DNA of 64,000 nucleotides from Clostridiaceae bacterium. GTDB lineage: Bacteria > Bacillota > Clostridia > Lachnospirales > Lachnospiraceae. Below, in pieces: positions 8,910 through 16,865 of this stretch (within the stretch, counting starts at the first letter, position 1; each line of letters begins with the position of its first letter). The notes beneath the pieces were generated by a model. The model saw nothing but the letters and a program-made list of their open reading frames with translations. It ran no database searches and was not told the origin of the DNA. The position numbers and the translations under genes are program-made. The stretch is taken from assembly GCA_009911305.1 (NCBI GenBank), contig QXXC01000009.1, positions 56,188 to 120,187 on the forward strand. Direction: 5' to 3'.

Positions 8910-9830
8910 TCACTCATCCGCCCATTTTGACAATTTAACCGGATGTAAATACAGATACCTTTCAGGCCAGTTTTCCTCCATCCTGCTTAACCGGTAGCCG
9001 CATTTGTGTTCATATTCCCGAACCATGGCAGACGGCTCCCACATTTTGGGCGCCAGCATCGGAATATCCGCCTGAAATTTGATCCTGCCGCAGCTAAACA
9101 TCATGGCCGTCGGAACCGCCACCTCAACCCACAGCCGCATCGCTGCAAATACGCCGCACAGGTGTTTGAATTTTTCCATGTGGCTGGCGGATATGACGAA
9201 AAAATCGCTGTATCCGGCTACCAGCGGATAGTGTAACGTCAGTGGCCACAGCATTCTTTTCATGATATATTTCGCCTGTTTGACCGGCTCCGCATATTTG
9301 AATTTCGCGCCCCTTAAATCAAAATCTCTTAGCCCATAGCTCCCGGCATACTGGTATGCCTCCTCCTCTGTGGGTATCTCCCCCCTGTAAATAGCCCCCT
9401 CCTGCTTAAACGCCCTCTCTATATCCATAAACCGGTTGTAGCTCCAATACGTCATTTCCTTTAACGGTGTAAAGCGTTCAAAGTATGATTCCTGCTCCGC
9501 CAGTGTCAGATAATCGAGAATATTCGTTTCATTGAGCAGGGGGTTCAGGATCAAATCATCCCCGATAAACACATAGTGGGAAATCGTTTCATCAGCATAC
9601 TGTTCAAACGCCTGAGCCACATATCCCTGAAACTGGTACGAATTTTCATACACTCTGAAGACATCCTTATCACTGCCCTCATAAAAAGGCGATAAAAAAC
9701 GGATATAGCTGAACCTTGACGAATACAGCTTTCTGAGCAGAGGGAGATTGCCATTATATTTGTGGTTAAAAATGATAATTAACCCGACCCGCTGCACTGT
9801 CTTTGCCTGTAATACTTCCTCTCTACTCAT
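8910..9830 (-). CDS. unrecognised glycan-operon protein, possible glycosyltransferase
   Basis: A soluble protein of 306 residues that I cannot place in a named family. The open frame extends to 9974, but the extra 48 codons lie inside the upstream glycosyltransferase; the ATG at 9830 overlaps that gene's stop by 8 bases, a common coupling arrangement in this operon. The start VQRVGLIIIFNHKYNGNLPLLRKLY and a later HYVFIGDDLILNP look like the first strand and an acidic metal-binding loop of a GT-A fold; that reading is tentative. No signal peptide or membrane segment is present. It sits directly before the DUF4254 genes. Confidence 0.6.
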   Translation of the reverse strand: MSREEVLQAKTVQRVGLIIIFNHKYNGNLPLLRKLYSSRFSYIRFLSPFYEGSDKDVFRVYENSYQFQGYVAQAFEQYADETISHYVFIGDDLILNPLLNETNILDYLTLAEQESYFERFTPLKEMTYWSYNRFMDIERAFKQEGAIYRGEIPTEEEAYQYAGSYGLRDFDLRGAKFKYAEPVKQAKYIMKRMLWPLTLHYPLVAGYSDFFVISASHMEKFKHLCGVFAAMRLWVEVAVPTAMMFSCGRIKFQADIPMLAPKMWEPSAMVREYEHKCGYRLSRMEENWPERYLYLHPVKLSKWADE

Positions 9831-10800
9831 AAATCGGTTCCCTTTTCCTCTTTTGCAGCACTGCAATTTTATATAATTTGAAATGAAACAATAAAATAAG
9901 AAAAGATAATTTCCGCATCCGGGTGAATTCAGGGCGGCGAAGAATAAACCCTGTATTGCCGCGTAAATACGCAACCATCTCCTTCAGGTGTTGTCCGGGA
10001 AGCTCTGCTTCCCCTGCGGCTAACCATTTATCCAAAACCCAGAAATGCGCCCAGCATATCCTCATCCTGGCCACCGGCAGCAGGCGCGGGTAATGTCTGG
10101 CAACCAAACCATAGTTGTACTGGTACGCCTCAATCACATCCATGTCACGTTCCGAAAACTTCCCGGTAGTGATACTGCCGCCGCGGTGCACATAATAGTA
10201 TTTCTGCCTGGAGGAAACAACGATTTTTTTACAGTTCATCAGGATATCCACCGCCGCAAACGCATCCTCGGCCTGCCGTCCTTCCATAAAACGGAGTTTG
10301 CAAAATATCTCTTTTTTATAGAGCTTATTTACCGCTGTTACCGATACGATTTCCGCCTTCAAAACCATCTCAACCGCTTCCTCCGGCCCCATCACTCTGT
10401 AATACTCCGGCAGCCGTTTTGGCTCCCGCCCGGCATAAACGTCAAATAAACCGCACATGGACAGATCCGCCTGCTCCTTTTTCATATTTTCATACAAAAA
10501 GTGATACATATCCGGCGCAATGGAATCGTCGCTGTCCACGAATCCGATATAATTCCCTCTTGCCGCCTCAATCCCGGCGTTCCGGGCCGAGCTTAAGCCG
10601 CCGTTTTCCTTGTGGATGACAATAATCCTTTCATCCTCAGCGGCATACGCATCGCAGAGAGCCCCGCAGCGGTCCGGCGATCCGTCGTCCACCAGGATCA
10701 GTTCAAAATCCGCAAATGTCTGCTCCAGGATCGAGCGCACACACGTATCCAGGTATTTCTCCACCTTGTACACAGGTACGATAATCGATATTTCCGGCAT
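9823..10800 (-). CDS. family 2 glycosyltransferase
   Basis: A 325-residue GT-A enzyme. The N-terminus ISIIVPVYKVEKYLDTC, the ELILVDDGSPDRC nucleotide-binding segment, NGGLSSARNAGI and the DxD-type VDSDD are all present. It would transfer a sugar from a nucleotide sugar to the lipid-linked repeat unit on the cytoplasmic face. I place the start at ATG 10800, nine bases after GGGAG, rather than the ATG at 10809 which abuts that site. LicD is upstream with a 41-base gap; the unknown gene overlaps downstream. Confidence 0.9.
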   Translation of the reverse strand: MPEISIIVPVYKVEKYLDTCVRSILEQTFADFELILVDDGSPDRCGALCDAYAAEDERIIVIHKENGGLSSARNAGIEAARGNYIGFVDSDDSIAPDMYHFLYENMKKEQADLSMCGLFDVYAGREPKRLPEYYRVMGPEEAVEMVLKAEIVSVTAVNKLYKKEIFCKLRFMEGRQAEDAFAAVDILMNCKKIVVSSRQKYYYVHRGGSITTGKFSERDMDVIEAYQYNYGLVARHYPRLLPVARMRICWAHFWVLDKWLAAGEAELPGQHLKEMVAYLRGNTGFILRRPEFTRMRKLSFLILLFHFKLYKIAVLQKRKREPIYE

Positions 10801-10841
10801 GTTCCTCATCTCCCGTACACAGAGCCTTTCCGCAGGCTCTG

Positions 10842-11720
10842 TTATGTTCCTCCCTCCGCCTTCCCGGCGCCATAATACGTCCCCCGATACCTCCGGTAAC
10901 TGTGATCCAAATCCACCTTCACCGCCTCGTGCTGCGCCACGCGCTTCTCCTCTGGCGGAAGCTCCATATAATTCCCGAACGCGATTCTCAGATATGCGTC
11001 ATACCCGGCCGGAACCGGCATCTTCGTATCCTCAAACGCCATCCAGACCGCGGAGGCAAACAGCTCCTTCGGGTAGCGGTTCCTCATATAACCGGGCCCG
11101 GCGCATAATTCCGTGATATAGCGGCAGTTCTCAATGCTGTACTTTGACATCTCCTTCTCCGCCCTTCTCCACAGCCCCATCCGCAGCCACTTTGGGGAAC
11201 ATATTTTTAAAATAAGGCCCGAACCCACCGCAGCCGCCCGCCCGTGCCGCCTTGGTATCTGCCCGGTCGTGAGCAGGGAGTGGAGACAGGCCCAGCCCAT
11301 CTGCATCAGGCGCTTTATGCGCGAATCCGGCAGTCCGTCAAGGGGAAAAATGTCCAGCCCCACCCCGTGCACGATATCCAGATCCGCCTGATACGGCTTG
11401 ATCATCGTCGTCTCCCGGTCCCGCACGGTTGTGTACTGGTTGTGATCCAGATAATGCTTCACCGGCCGGCTGATCGCAAACCTCTGATCCGCGTGCTTTT
11501 TCCACAGCGCCCATAACCGGTCGTAATCCCTGCGCGGCATAAAAAAATCGAGATCATCGTCCCACGGGATAAATCCCTGATGCCGCACAGCCCCGATACA
11601 GCCGCCCCCGCAAAAATAACACAGCAGACCATGCTGCCGGCAGAAATCCACAAAATACTCCGCCAGCTTCAGCGTGACCTCCTGCAGCCTCCCAAGCTCC
11701 TGCGGGCTGTATGCTTCCAA
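10842..11720 (-). CDS. LicD-family phosphotransferase
   Basis: A 292-residue protein of the LicD/fukutin nucleotidyltransferase fold. The diagnostic block CYFCGGGCIGAVRHQGF followed by IPWDDDLDFFMPRRDYDRL lies near residues 34-70; the Asp cluster binds metal. LicD enzymes move phosphocholine or ribitol phosphate from a CDP donor to a glycan. Its operon also codes for a CTP-type cytidylyltransferase (1961-2677) and a nucleotidyltransferase-kinase fusion (6713-8224), either of which could supply the donor. Which alcohol is transferred is not visible. Confidence 0.9.
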   Translation of the reverse strand: MEAYSPQELGRLQEVTLKLAEYFVDFCRQHGLLCYFCGGGCIGAVRHQGFIPWDDDLDFFMPRRDYDRLWALWKKHADQRFAISRPVKHYLDHNQYTTVRDRETTMIKPYQADLDIVHGVGLDIFPLDGLPDSRIKRLMQMGWACLHSLLTTGQIPRRHGRAAAVGSGLILKICSPKWLRMGLWRRAEKEMSKYSIENCRYITELCAGPGYMRNRYPKELFASAVWMAFEDTKMPVPAGYDAYLRIAFGNYMELPPEEKRVAQHEAVKVDLDHSYRRYRGTYYGAGKAEGGT

Positions 11721-11795
11721 TGTCCATCCCTCCTGTCTCCGAATCCGGATATCTTCCCGTAACCGCCGGTCCGGCCGCCTGAACCGCCGCTCATG

Positions 11796-13073
11796 TCACA
11801 CAGCGCCCGCATGTTTCTTCCCCTTCCGCTCCAGAAGGCGGCGTATGATCCTCTCAAATCTCTGGTTCAGGCGCTCAGTGTCAAATATCTCCGCTGTCTT
11901 TAAGGCATGTTCCCGGTATTCCCGGCGCGTTTCGGGCTCCATGCAGTAAAATGCCTCCACCGCGTCGGAATACGCCTTCACGCTCCGATCCTGCAGCACC
12001 ATCCCGCAGCCGTACTTTGTAATAATCGGATATTTTCCCTCGTCAATGTTGGCCAGCACGGGATTTCCGGCTGCAAAATACTCAAACAGCTTATTGGAGC
12101 TGTTGCCGTAGCGCTGCGTGGACGAGGGCTTCAGGTTTAAAAGGTTTAAGTCGCTTTTAGAAACCGCGAACGGGATAAGGTTCTTATGGATAAAGCCCTT
12201 GAACACGACATTCCCAATCCGCTCTCTTTGGCACTTTTCCTCCAGCACGGCCCGATCCGGGCCGTCCCCGTAAATCAAAAACCGGATCTTCTCCCCGTAT
12301 CCCCTCCGGCCCAGCTCCTTTGCGCAGTCCACCACGGTATCGATATCATTTGCCCTGCGGATACTCCCGCAGTACATGACTTTAAAGGTACTCTCATCCT
12401 CCAGATCGGGATCCTCAAGCCGGAACGTCTCCCTGTTTCTGTAGAAATCCTTCAAATCCACACCGATATTGATGTAAAAACATTTCTTTTTTGAGATCGC
12501 TTTCTCCCACCCGCGATCTTTAATGTAGTCATACGCGCCTTCCCAGGTAAATACGATCGCGTCCGCCCGCTGATACAGCCATTTTTCCAACCGGTACAGC
12601 CCGATGATCAGCGGATTATATTTAGAATAATCCGCATAGGTGACAATGGATTCCGGCCACAGATCCACGACGCTCATGATCCACGGGATCCGGTATCTGC
12701 GCGCAAGCTGCGCGGCGGCGACACAGGCAAAGGGGGACGGCATGGCGGCCACTATCAAATCCGGCCTCCCATACCGCCGGCCAGCCTGCAGCACATGCGC
12801 ATAATACTCCAGAAAATTTTGGATCCGCTTCCTCCCATTGTCCACATAGCTGCCTGTCCTGACAAAGACAAAGTGCGCCCCGTCCACCTCTTTTTCCGCA
12901 AAGCGCTGTTTTCCCCTGCAGAAGTTCAGATCCGTATTGTGGACAAAGCTCGAGGCAAATACCTTTACTTCATAGCCGTGCTTCTGCAGATACCTGGCAA
13001 GGCTCCAGTCTCTGAGCGCCGAGCCGTAAGACGGCCCGGCCGCGTAATGGCTTACTATCCAAATCTGTTTCAT
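11796..13073 (-). CDS. family 4 glycosyltransferase (WbuB-like)
   Basis: A 425-residue GT-B enzyme. It begins MKQIWIVSHYAAGP, has a donor-site Rossmann half with FKVMYCGSIRRAND and the family 4 segment SNKLFEYFAAGNPVLAN (the E-x7-E region). The start at 13073 follows AGGAGAACGA and lies 28 bases after the stop of the sugar-phosphate transferase; the longer frame to 13121 would overlap that gene without a ribosome site. Likely the enzyme adding the second sugar to the primed undecaprenyl carrier. Confidence 0.88.
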   Translation of the reverse strand: MKQIWIVSHYAAGPSYGSALRDWSLARYLQKHGYEVKVFASSFVHNTDLNFCRGKQRFAEKEVDGAHFVFVRTGSYVDNGRKRIQNFLEYYAHVLQAGRRYGRPDLIVAAMPSPFACVAAAQLARRYRIPWIMSVVDLWPESIVTYADYSKYNPLIIGLYRLEKWLYQRADAIVFTWEGAYDYIKDRGWEKAISKKKCFYINIGVDLKDFYRNRETFRLEDPDLEDESTFKVMYCGSIRRANDIDTVVDCAKELGRRGYGEKIRFLIYGDGPDRAVLEEKCQRERIGNVVFKGFIHKNLIPFAVSKSDLNLLNLKPSSTQRYGNSSNKLFEYFAAGNPVLANIDEGKYPIITKYGCGMVLQDRSVKAYSDAVEAFYCMEPETRREYREHALKTAEIFDTERLNQRFERIIRRLLERKGKKHAGAV

Positions 13074-13101
13074 TCGTTCTCCTATCCCGCCTTCCTGCAT
13101 G

Positions 13102-13845
13102 TCATGGCCGCAGCACCTCATATACGGTTCTTAAAAGGGTGCATGCCTCCCGCCCTAACGAAAATCTCAAAAGCTCCCGCAGATTCCACCTCATCTTCTC
13201 CGGCAGCGCTGTCCTGATATATGCCTCGTCTATATCGCTTCCCGCAGACACTGCCTCTGCCAGAAGCGCGCCTTCATCCTTAAACCGGATGCTGGCCTCA
13301 GAGGTCACTCCCGCCGGGAGCAGCAGGGTTGCATACATCTCCTTCGTATAGGCCCTCACATACCGCGCCACCTCCGGCCGCGTCCCCACAAAGCTCATCT
13401 CGCCCTTCCATACATTGATAAGCTGCGGGAGCTCATCCAGACGGCAGCCCCGAAGCTTCCGCCCGGCCCGCGTGATCCGCGCGTCCTCCTTTACCGTAAC
13501 CAGAGAACCGGCCTGCGCGCCCGTCTGATCCGCGTGATCCACCATGGTCCGGAACTTATATATGTAAAACCGCCTCCCATACTGCGTCACCCGCTCCTGG
13601 CGGTAAAATACCGGCCCCTTCGAGTCCAGCTTAACCAAAACAGCCAGAAACAAAAAAAGCGGCGCTAAAAGCGCCAAAAGCACAGACGACGCGGCAAAGT
13701 CAAACGTCCGCTTTACCATCAGCCCCGCCTTATGGCGGCGCAGCGTATCGTAATAAACCCGGACCTCCTCTGTCCTCATGAACGCCGGAAGCGCCTCCCA
13801 TTTACAAAGCATCCCTCTTCCCAGGGGCGGTAAATCCGTCCTCAT
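13102..13845 (-). CDS. initiating undecaprenyl-phosphate sugar-1-phosphate transferase
   Basis: A 247-residue bacterial sugar transferase of the short PglC/WcaJ-C-terminal type. After an unusual 35-residue lead it has KRTFDFAASSVLLALLAP (membrane hairpin), GPVFYRQERVTQYGRRF, YKFRTM and DELPQLINVWKGEMSFVG. It primes the lipid carrier and so starts each repeat unit. Its start overlaps the aminotransferase stop by 4 bases. Together with the aminotransferase this suggests an amino-deoxy sugar as first residue. Confidence 0.9.
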   Translation of the reverse strand: MRTDLPPLGRGMLCKWEALPAFMRTEEVRVYYDTLRRHKAGLMVKRTFDFAASSVLLALLAPLFLFLAVLVKLDSKGPVFYRQERVTQYGRRFYIYKFRTMVDHADQTGAQAGSLVTVKEDARITRAGRKLRGCRLDELPQLINVWKGEMSFVGTRPEVARYVRAYTKEMYATLLLPAGVTSEASIRFKDEGALLAEAVSAGSDIDEAYIRTALPEKMRWNLRELLRFSLGREACTLLRTVYEVLRP

Positions 13846-15083
13846 CCAAGCCGCCTTCCCGCGGCCTGCAGCCCGGCATAGCGCCTCCTAAACGCCTCTG
13901 TCACCCACTTCACCTGTTCGTCCGACAGGCAGGTGTGCAGCGGCAGCGTGATCTCATTTTCATACTGGTGAAATGCATTCGGGTAATCCTTTATATCAAA
14001 TCCCAGCTTTTTATAAGCGGTGTGCATTGGCAGCGGCTTATAGTGCACATTCGCCGCCACGCCCTCCTCAGCCAGCGCTTCAATCAGCGCATTGCGGAAT
14101 GCTTCCGTCTTTCCCTCAAGCCTCGCCAGGCACAGGTGGCGGCTGGAATGGTATTCCCTTCCCAGGCTGTCCCTCCCGTCATGTGAAAGGATTTCTACCG
14201 GCAGATCCGCGAGCGCCGCCTCATACATATCCAGGATGTCCCGCCTGCGTTCCAGCATCCCCGCATACCGCTCCATCTGCGCCAGCCCGATCCCGGCCAT
14301 GATATCTGTCATGTTGCATTTATAGCCTGTCATCACAATATCATACTCCCACGCTCCGGGCTTTGTCTTTGCCAGCGCGTCCTTATCCTGCCCGTGCAGG
14401 GACAGGAGCATGAACTGGCGGTAGATCCACTCATTGTCAAATCCCGGGATATCCCTCCAGGTCAGCGCGCCGCCCTCTGCGGTTGTGAAATTTTTAACGG
14501 CATGAAACGAAAAGCTCGTAAAATCCGCGGTCTCCCCGCACATCTTCCCGCCTCTCTCTGCTCCAAAGGCGTGGGCCGCGTCCTCGAGAATGACGATCCG
14601 CCCAAATGCCTCCTGAAGCTCATTTGAGGGGCGAAAGCACCCCTTCTTCCTCTCCACAATCTCATACATCCGCTCATAATCGCACATCACGCCGCCGATA
14701 TCCACCGGGATGATCACCTTCGTCCGCTCTGTGACCGCCTCCTCCAGCTTCGCATAATCCATCTCATACGAGCCCGGCGCGGTGTCCACCAGAACCACGT
14801 CCGCCCCCACATGGCAAGCCACGCTGGCGCTGGCCGAATACGTGTAGGCGCTTGTGATCACCTCATCTCCGGGCCCCACGCCCAGAATATGCAGAGCCAG
14901 CTCCATGCAGGCCGTGCCCGAGTTTAAGCAGACCGCCTTCGGCGCGCGGACATACGCCGCCACCCGCCGCTCCAGCTCCTTTGTCTTCGGCCCTGTGGTG
15001 ATCCACCCGGACCGCAGCGCCTGCGTCACTTCCCGAATCTCTGCCTCCGATATATCCGGAGGCGAAAATGGCGCCTTTATCAT
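13842..15083 (-). CDS. DegT/DnrJ/EryC1-family sugar aminotransferase
   Basis: A 413-residue PLP enzyme of nucleotide-sugar aminotransferases. It has the N-terminal FSPPDISEAEIREV and SGWITTGPKTKELE motifs, the AAHAFGAERGG cofactor loop, and the Schiff-base Lys at about 197 in FHAVKNFTTAEGG. It would convert a 4-keto (or 3-keto) nucleotide sugar into its amino form; the matching dehydratase is not in this window. It overlaps the upstream LoaP gene by 4 bases and the initiating transferase by 4 bases. Confidence 0.92.
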   Translation of the reverse strand: MIKAPFSPPDISEAEIREVTQALRSGWITTGPKTKELERRVAAYVRAPKAVCLNSGTACMELALHILGVGPGDEVITSAYTYSASASVACHVGADVVLVDTAPGSYEMDYAKLEEAVTERTKVIIPVDIGGVMCDYERMYEIVERKKGCFRPSNELQEAFGRIVILEDAAHAFGAERGGKMCGETADFTSFSFHAVKNFTTAEGGALTWRDIPGFDNEWIYRQFMLLSLHGQDKDALAKTKPGAWEYDIVMTGYKCNMTDIMAGIGLAQMERYAGMLERRRDILDMYEAALADLPVEILSHDGRDSLGREYHSSRHLCLARLEGKTEAFRNALIEALAEEGVAANVHYKPLPMHTAYKKLGFDIKDYPNAFHQYENEITLPLHTCLSDEQVKWVTEAFRRRYAGLQAAGRRLG

Positions 15084-15625
15084 ATCTGTTTCCTCCCTAT
15101 AAAACCTGTTTTGTCCTTTTCCAGCCGAATCCCCAGCAAAGCCGTCCCCTTCTCCCCCCGCATGCTCATCTCCACAATCGCATACCGCTTCCGCAGGTTC
15201 ATCCGCACAATCCGCTCCTTAAACTGCTCCAGCGGCCCCTCCAGACGCCGGATTCCCCGGCTGCTGTCCAGATAAACCGTCGTATTCTCCACCAGATCCC
15301 CCCTCCCGCCGCCGCACAGCCTCTTAAAAAATGCCTCCTCCTCCGCTTCCAGCGGAATGAACTCCCCCTGCCCGTCTCCCAGAAGCTTTGTAAACTCCGG
15401 AATCCGCTTCAGGCGGTAAAACACATCCCCCTCCCGCGCGGTCTCTAAAAAAACATAGGCCGGAAATAACGTCTCCGTCACTTCCAGCCATTCTCCTCCC
15501 AGCCGTTTCATAAGCTGGCGCTTCATAAAAAAACATCTGCTGTACAAAGAAGCCGGCAGCATTCTGTGAATGAATGCCACCAGCTCCTCTTCTCTCCCTG
15601 TCGTTGTCTGTATCACATACCACAT
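15080..15625 (-). CDS. NusG-paralogue antiterminator (LoaP-like), second copy
   Basis: A 181-residue NusG-family protein. The NGN domain starts MWYVIQTTTGREEELV and contains LFPAYVFLET; the C-terminal KOW half begins near RIVRMNLRKRYAIVE. LoaP proteins ride RNA polymerase and suppress termination in long biosynthetic operons, which suits a 16-kb glycan operon. It has a strong GGAAGGAGTG site before ATG 15625 and overlaps the aminotransferase by 4 bases, so it is part of the operon it probably controls. Confidence 0.88.
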   Translation of the reverse strand: MWYVIQTTTGREEELVAFIHRMLPASLYSRCFFMKRQLMKRLGGEWLEVTETLFPAYVFLETAREGDVFYRLKRIPEFTKLLGDGQGEFIPLEAEEEAFFKRLCGGGRGDLVENTTVYLDSSRGIRRLEGPLEQFKERIVRMNLRKRYAIVEMSMRGEKGTALLGIRLEKDKTGFIGRKQI

Positions 15626-15891
15626 GGCCTGTCACTCCTTCCCCTTTGGCACAGGGGACGGCTCCGGGTCAAAACAAAAGGAAACCTGTGTGTCCGTCTG
15701 ATACCTGTCCGGCTTAATAACGCCCGCCGGACAGCCAGCAAAACCGTCCGTGTTCTCTCCGCTTCCGGTTTTTGCGTATGCTTCGCCATATTCAGGACAA
15801 AAACCGTCTCTGAACCCACAGATTTCCCATATGTCCTTACCTCGCCTTCATATGCCCCACTAGCTTTATGAACGCTGCGTAATTTTTTCAT
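15613..15891 (-). CDS. doubtful small ORF between the two antiterminator genes
   Basis: A 92-codon frame, rich in Arg and Thr, that fills the 287-base gap between the two LoaP-like genes and overlaps the start of the second by 13 bases. I recognise no family. The gap instead may be an RNA leader: CCCC TTTGGCACA GGGG at about 15641-15657 can form a hairpin just before the second gene's ribosome site. Reported as a possible gene only so that the gap is not left blank. Confidence 0.2.
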   Translation of the reverse strand: MKKLRSVHKASGAYEGEVRTYGKSVGSETVFVLNMAKHTQKPEAERTRTVLLAVRRALLSRTGIRRTHRFPFVLTRSRPLCQRGRSDRPCGM

Positions 15892-15912
15892 CCGCGCCGC
15901 GGCGGGCCATTT

Positions 15913-16434
15913 TCATGAAATATCCCCGCCCGGCAGAATATCAATGCCAGCCCATACATTCCGGCCGCCCTGCGCGGGACTGAGCCTTAAAACAGCCACC
16001 CGTCTGTGCAGATCGAGCCTCTCTATCAGGCCCTCTCTCCCGGCCAGCGGCCCTTCGGCCACACAAAGCCTCCCATTTTTAACGGTTCCCCGCGAAAGTC
16101 CCATGTGACGCCGCTCCCCGCACAGCATCCGGAGCAGGTGTTCCTCCTTCCGCGCGACAGGAAGCGGACGCCTTCCCTGCTCCGGCAGCATGTCCGCCTG
16201 GCCGCGGCAGCGCCCAAGCTCCTCAGACAAACGCTCCGGACGACTGCTCTGAAGGAACACATATCCCGGAAACATCGGATATGTATCCACATGCCAGGCT
16301 CCAAGGTACTTCTTCATCCTTTCGTAAGAAAACTGAAAGGCATCCTCAAGGATTTCCCCGGGCAGACTGCCCCTGCAGAACTGTATCAGCCGCTCCTCCT
16401 GACCGGATTTACAGGAAAGCAAATACCAGCCCAT
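15913..16434 (-). CDS. NusG-paralogue antiterminator (LoaP-like), first gene of the glycan operon
   Basis: A 173-residue NusG-family protein beginning MGWYLLSCKSGQEERLI, with TYPMFPGYVFLQS in the NGN domain and a KOW-like end (GREGLIERLDLHRRVAVL). It is clearly diverged from the second copy at 15080-15625. It is the first gene downstream of the invertible segment (its start is 20 bases from the left repeat), so it would be the direct target of the switch. The protein would then let RNA polymerase read through the operon. AAAGGGGCG precedes the start. Confidence 0.85.
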   Translation of the reverse strand: MGWYLLSCKSGQEERLIQFCRGSLPGEILEDAFQFSYERMKKYLGAWHVDTYPMFPGYVFLQSSRPERLSEELGRCRGQADMLPEQGRRPLPVARKEEHLLRMLCGERRHMGLSRGTVKNGRLCVAEGPLAGREGLIERLDLHRRVAVLRLSPAQGGRNVWAGIDILPGGDIS

Positions 16435-16454
16435 TCAAAGCGCCCCTTTCTGTT

Positions 16455-16482
16455 TACAACATAATATGCATTATGTTGTACA
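16455..16482 (+). repeat. left inverted repeat of invertible segment (recombination site)
   Basis: 28 bp identical to the reverse complement of 16686-16713. Inside it, arms TACAACATAAT and ATTATGTTGTA (11 bp each) flank the 4-base centre ATGC. Two short arms around a small asymmetric core is the usual layout of a tyrosine-recombinase core site; the asymmetry of ATGC versus GCAT gives the sites opposite direction. Confidence 0.92.
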
Positions 16483-16627
16483 TGGACAGGCTCCGGCCCG
16501 TTATATGGGCGAAAGGCTGGTATTTCTGTCGAAAAAACATCTGCAGATGCCGGAAAAATCCAGACTCGCGGCTGATGCAATTATAGCTTTTCTTCCTTTT
16601 TATTAAGATTTTTGTAAAAAATTCCGG

Positions 16628-16656
16628 TTGAAAGCCCTGAAAACATGTGGTAAGAT
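16628..16656 (+). promoter_or_regulatory. SigA-type promoter inside the invertible segment, now pointing away from the operon
   Basis: TTGAAA at 16628-16633 and TAAGAT at 16651-16656 are 17 bases apart. An A/T-rich stretch (TTTATTAAGATTTTTGTAAAAAATT) upstream could act as UP element; only its general A/T richness matters. As drawn it fires toward the 3' end of the recombinase gene, giving antisense RNA there. Confidence 0.7.
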
Positions 16657-16685
16657 GGTTACAGCCATAGAAACGATGTGGTATT

Positions 16686-16713
16686 TGTACAACATAATGC
16701 ATATTATGTTGTA
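16686..16713 (-). repeat. right inverted repeat of invertible segment (recombination site)
   Basis: Exact reverse complement of 16455-16482 over all 28 bases; outside them the two flanks differ at once. The recombinase gene's stop is 152 bases to the right. Confidence 0.92.
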
Positions 16714-16865
16714 TTTTTTATGCATACGCCGGTGCAGAGGCATATGCCGCAGAGGCGGCGCAGCGACCGCGCGCCCGATGTTTACTCCCATTTTATTCTT
16801 CTCTCATTTTATCTGGGCCAGCTTTTATCCGGGTCAGCGATCTGCCCGAAATCATCTCCCCCCTC

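Larger units (their letters stand above)
16455..16713. promoter_or_regulatory. predicted phase-variable invertible promoter segment (259 bp with repeats)
   Basis: Two perfect 28-bp inverted repeats enclose 203 bp (16483-16685) without a gene. The segment lies between a tyrosine recombinase gene and the first gene of a surface-polysaccharide operon. It contains a SigA-type promoter reading right (16628-16656). Inversion would move that -10 box to about 16512-16517 on the minus strand, about 80 bases before the ATG at 16434. In the orientation shown I infer OFF. A lone TATAAT on the minus strand (16580-16585) has no good -35 partner, so weak expression in this orientation is not excluded. Confidence 0.85.

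Noticed and set aside
16455..16713. The two palindromic sites as operators of a dimeric regulator
   Set aside because: Each site is palindromic, so this was considered, but identity over 28 bp including the asymmetric core, in exact inverse orientation beside a tyrosine recombinase, fits recombination sites better.
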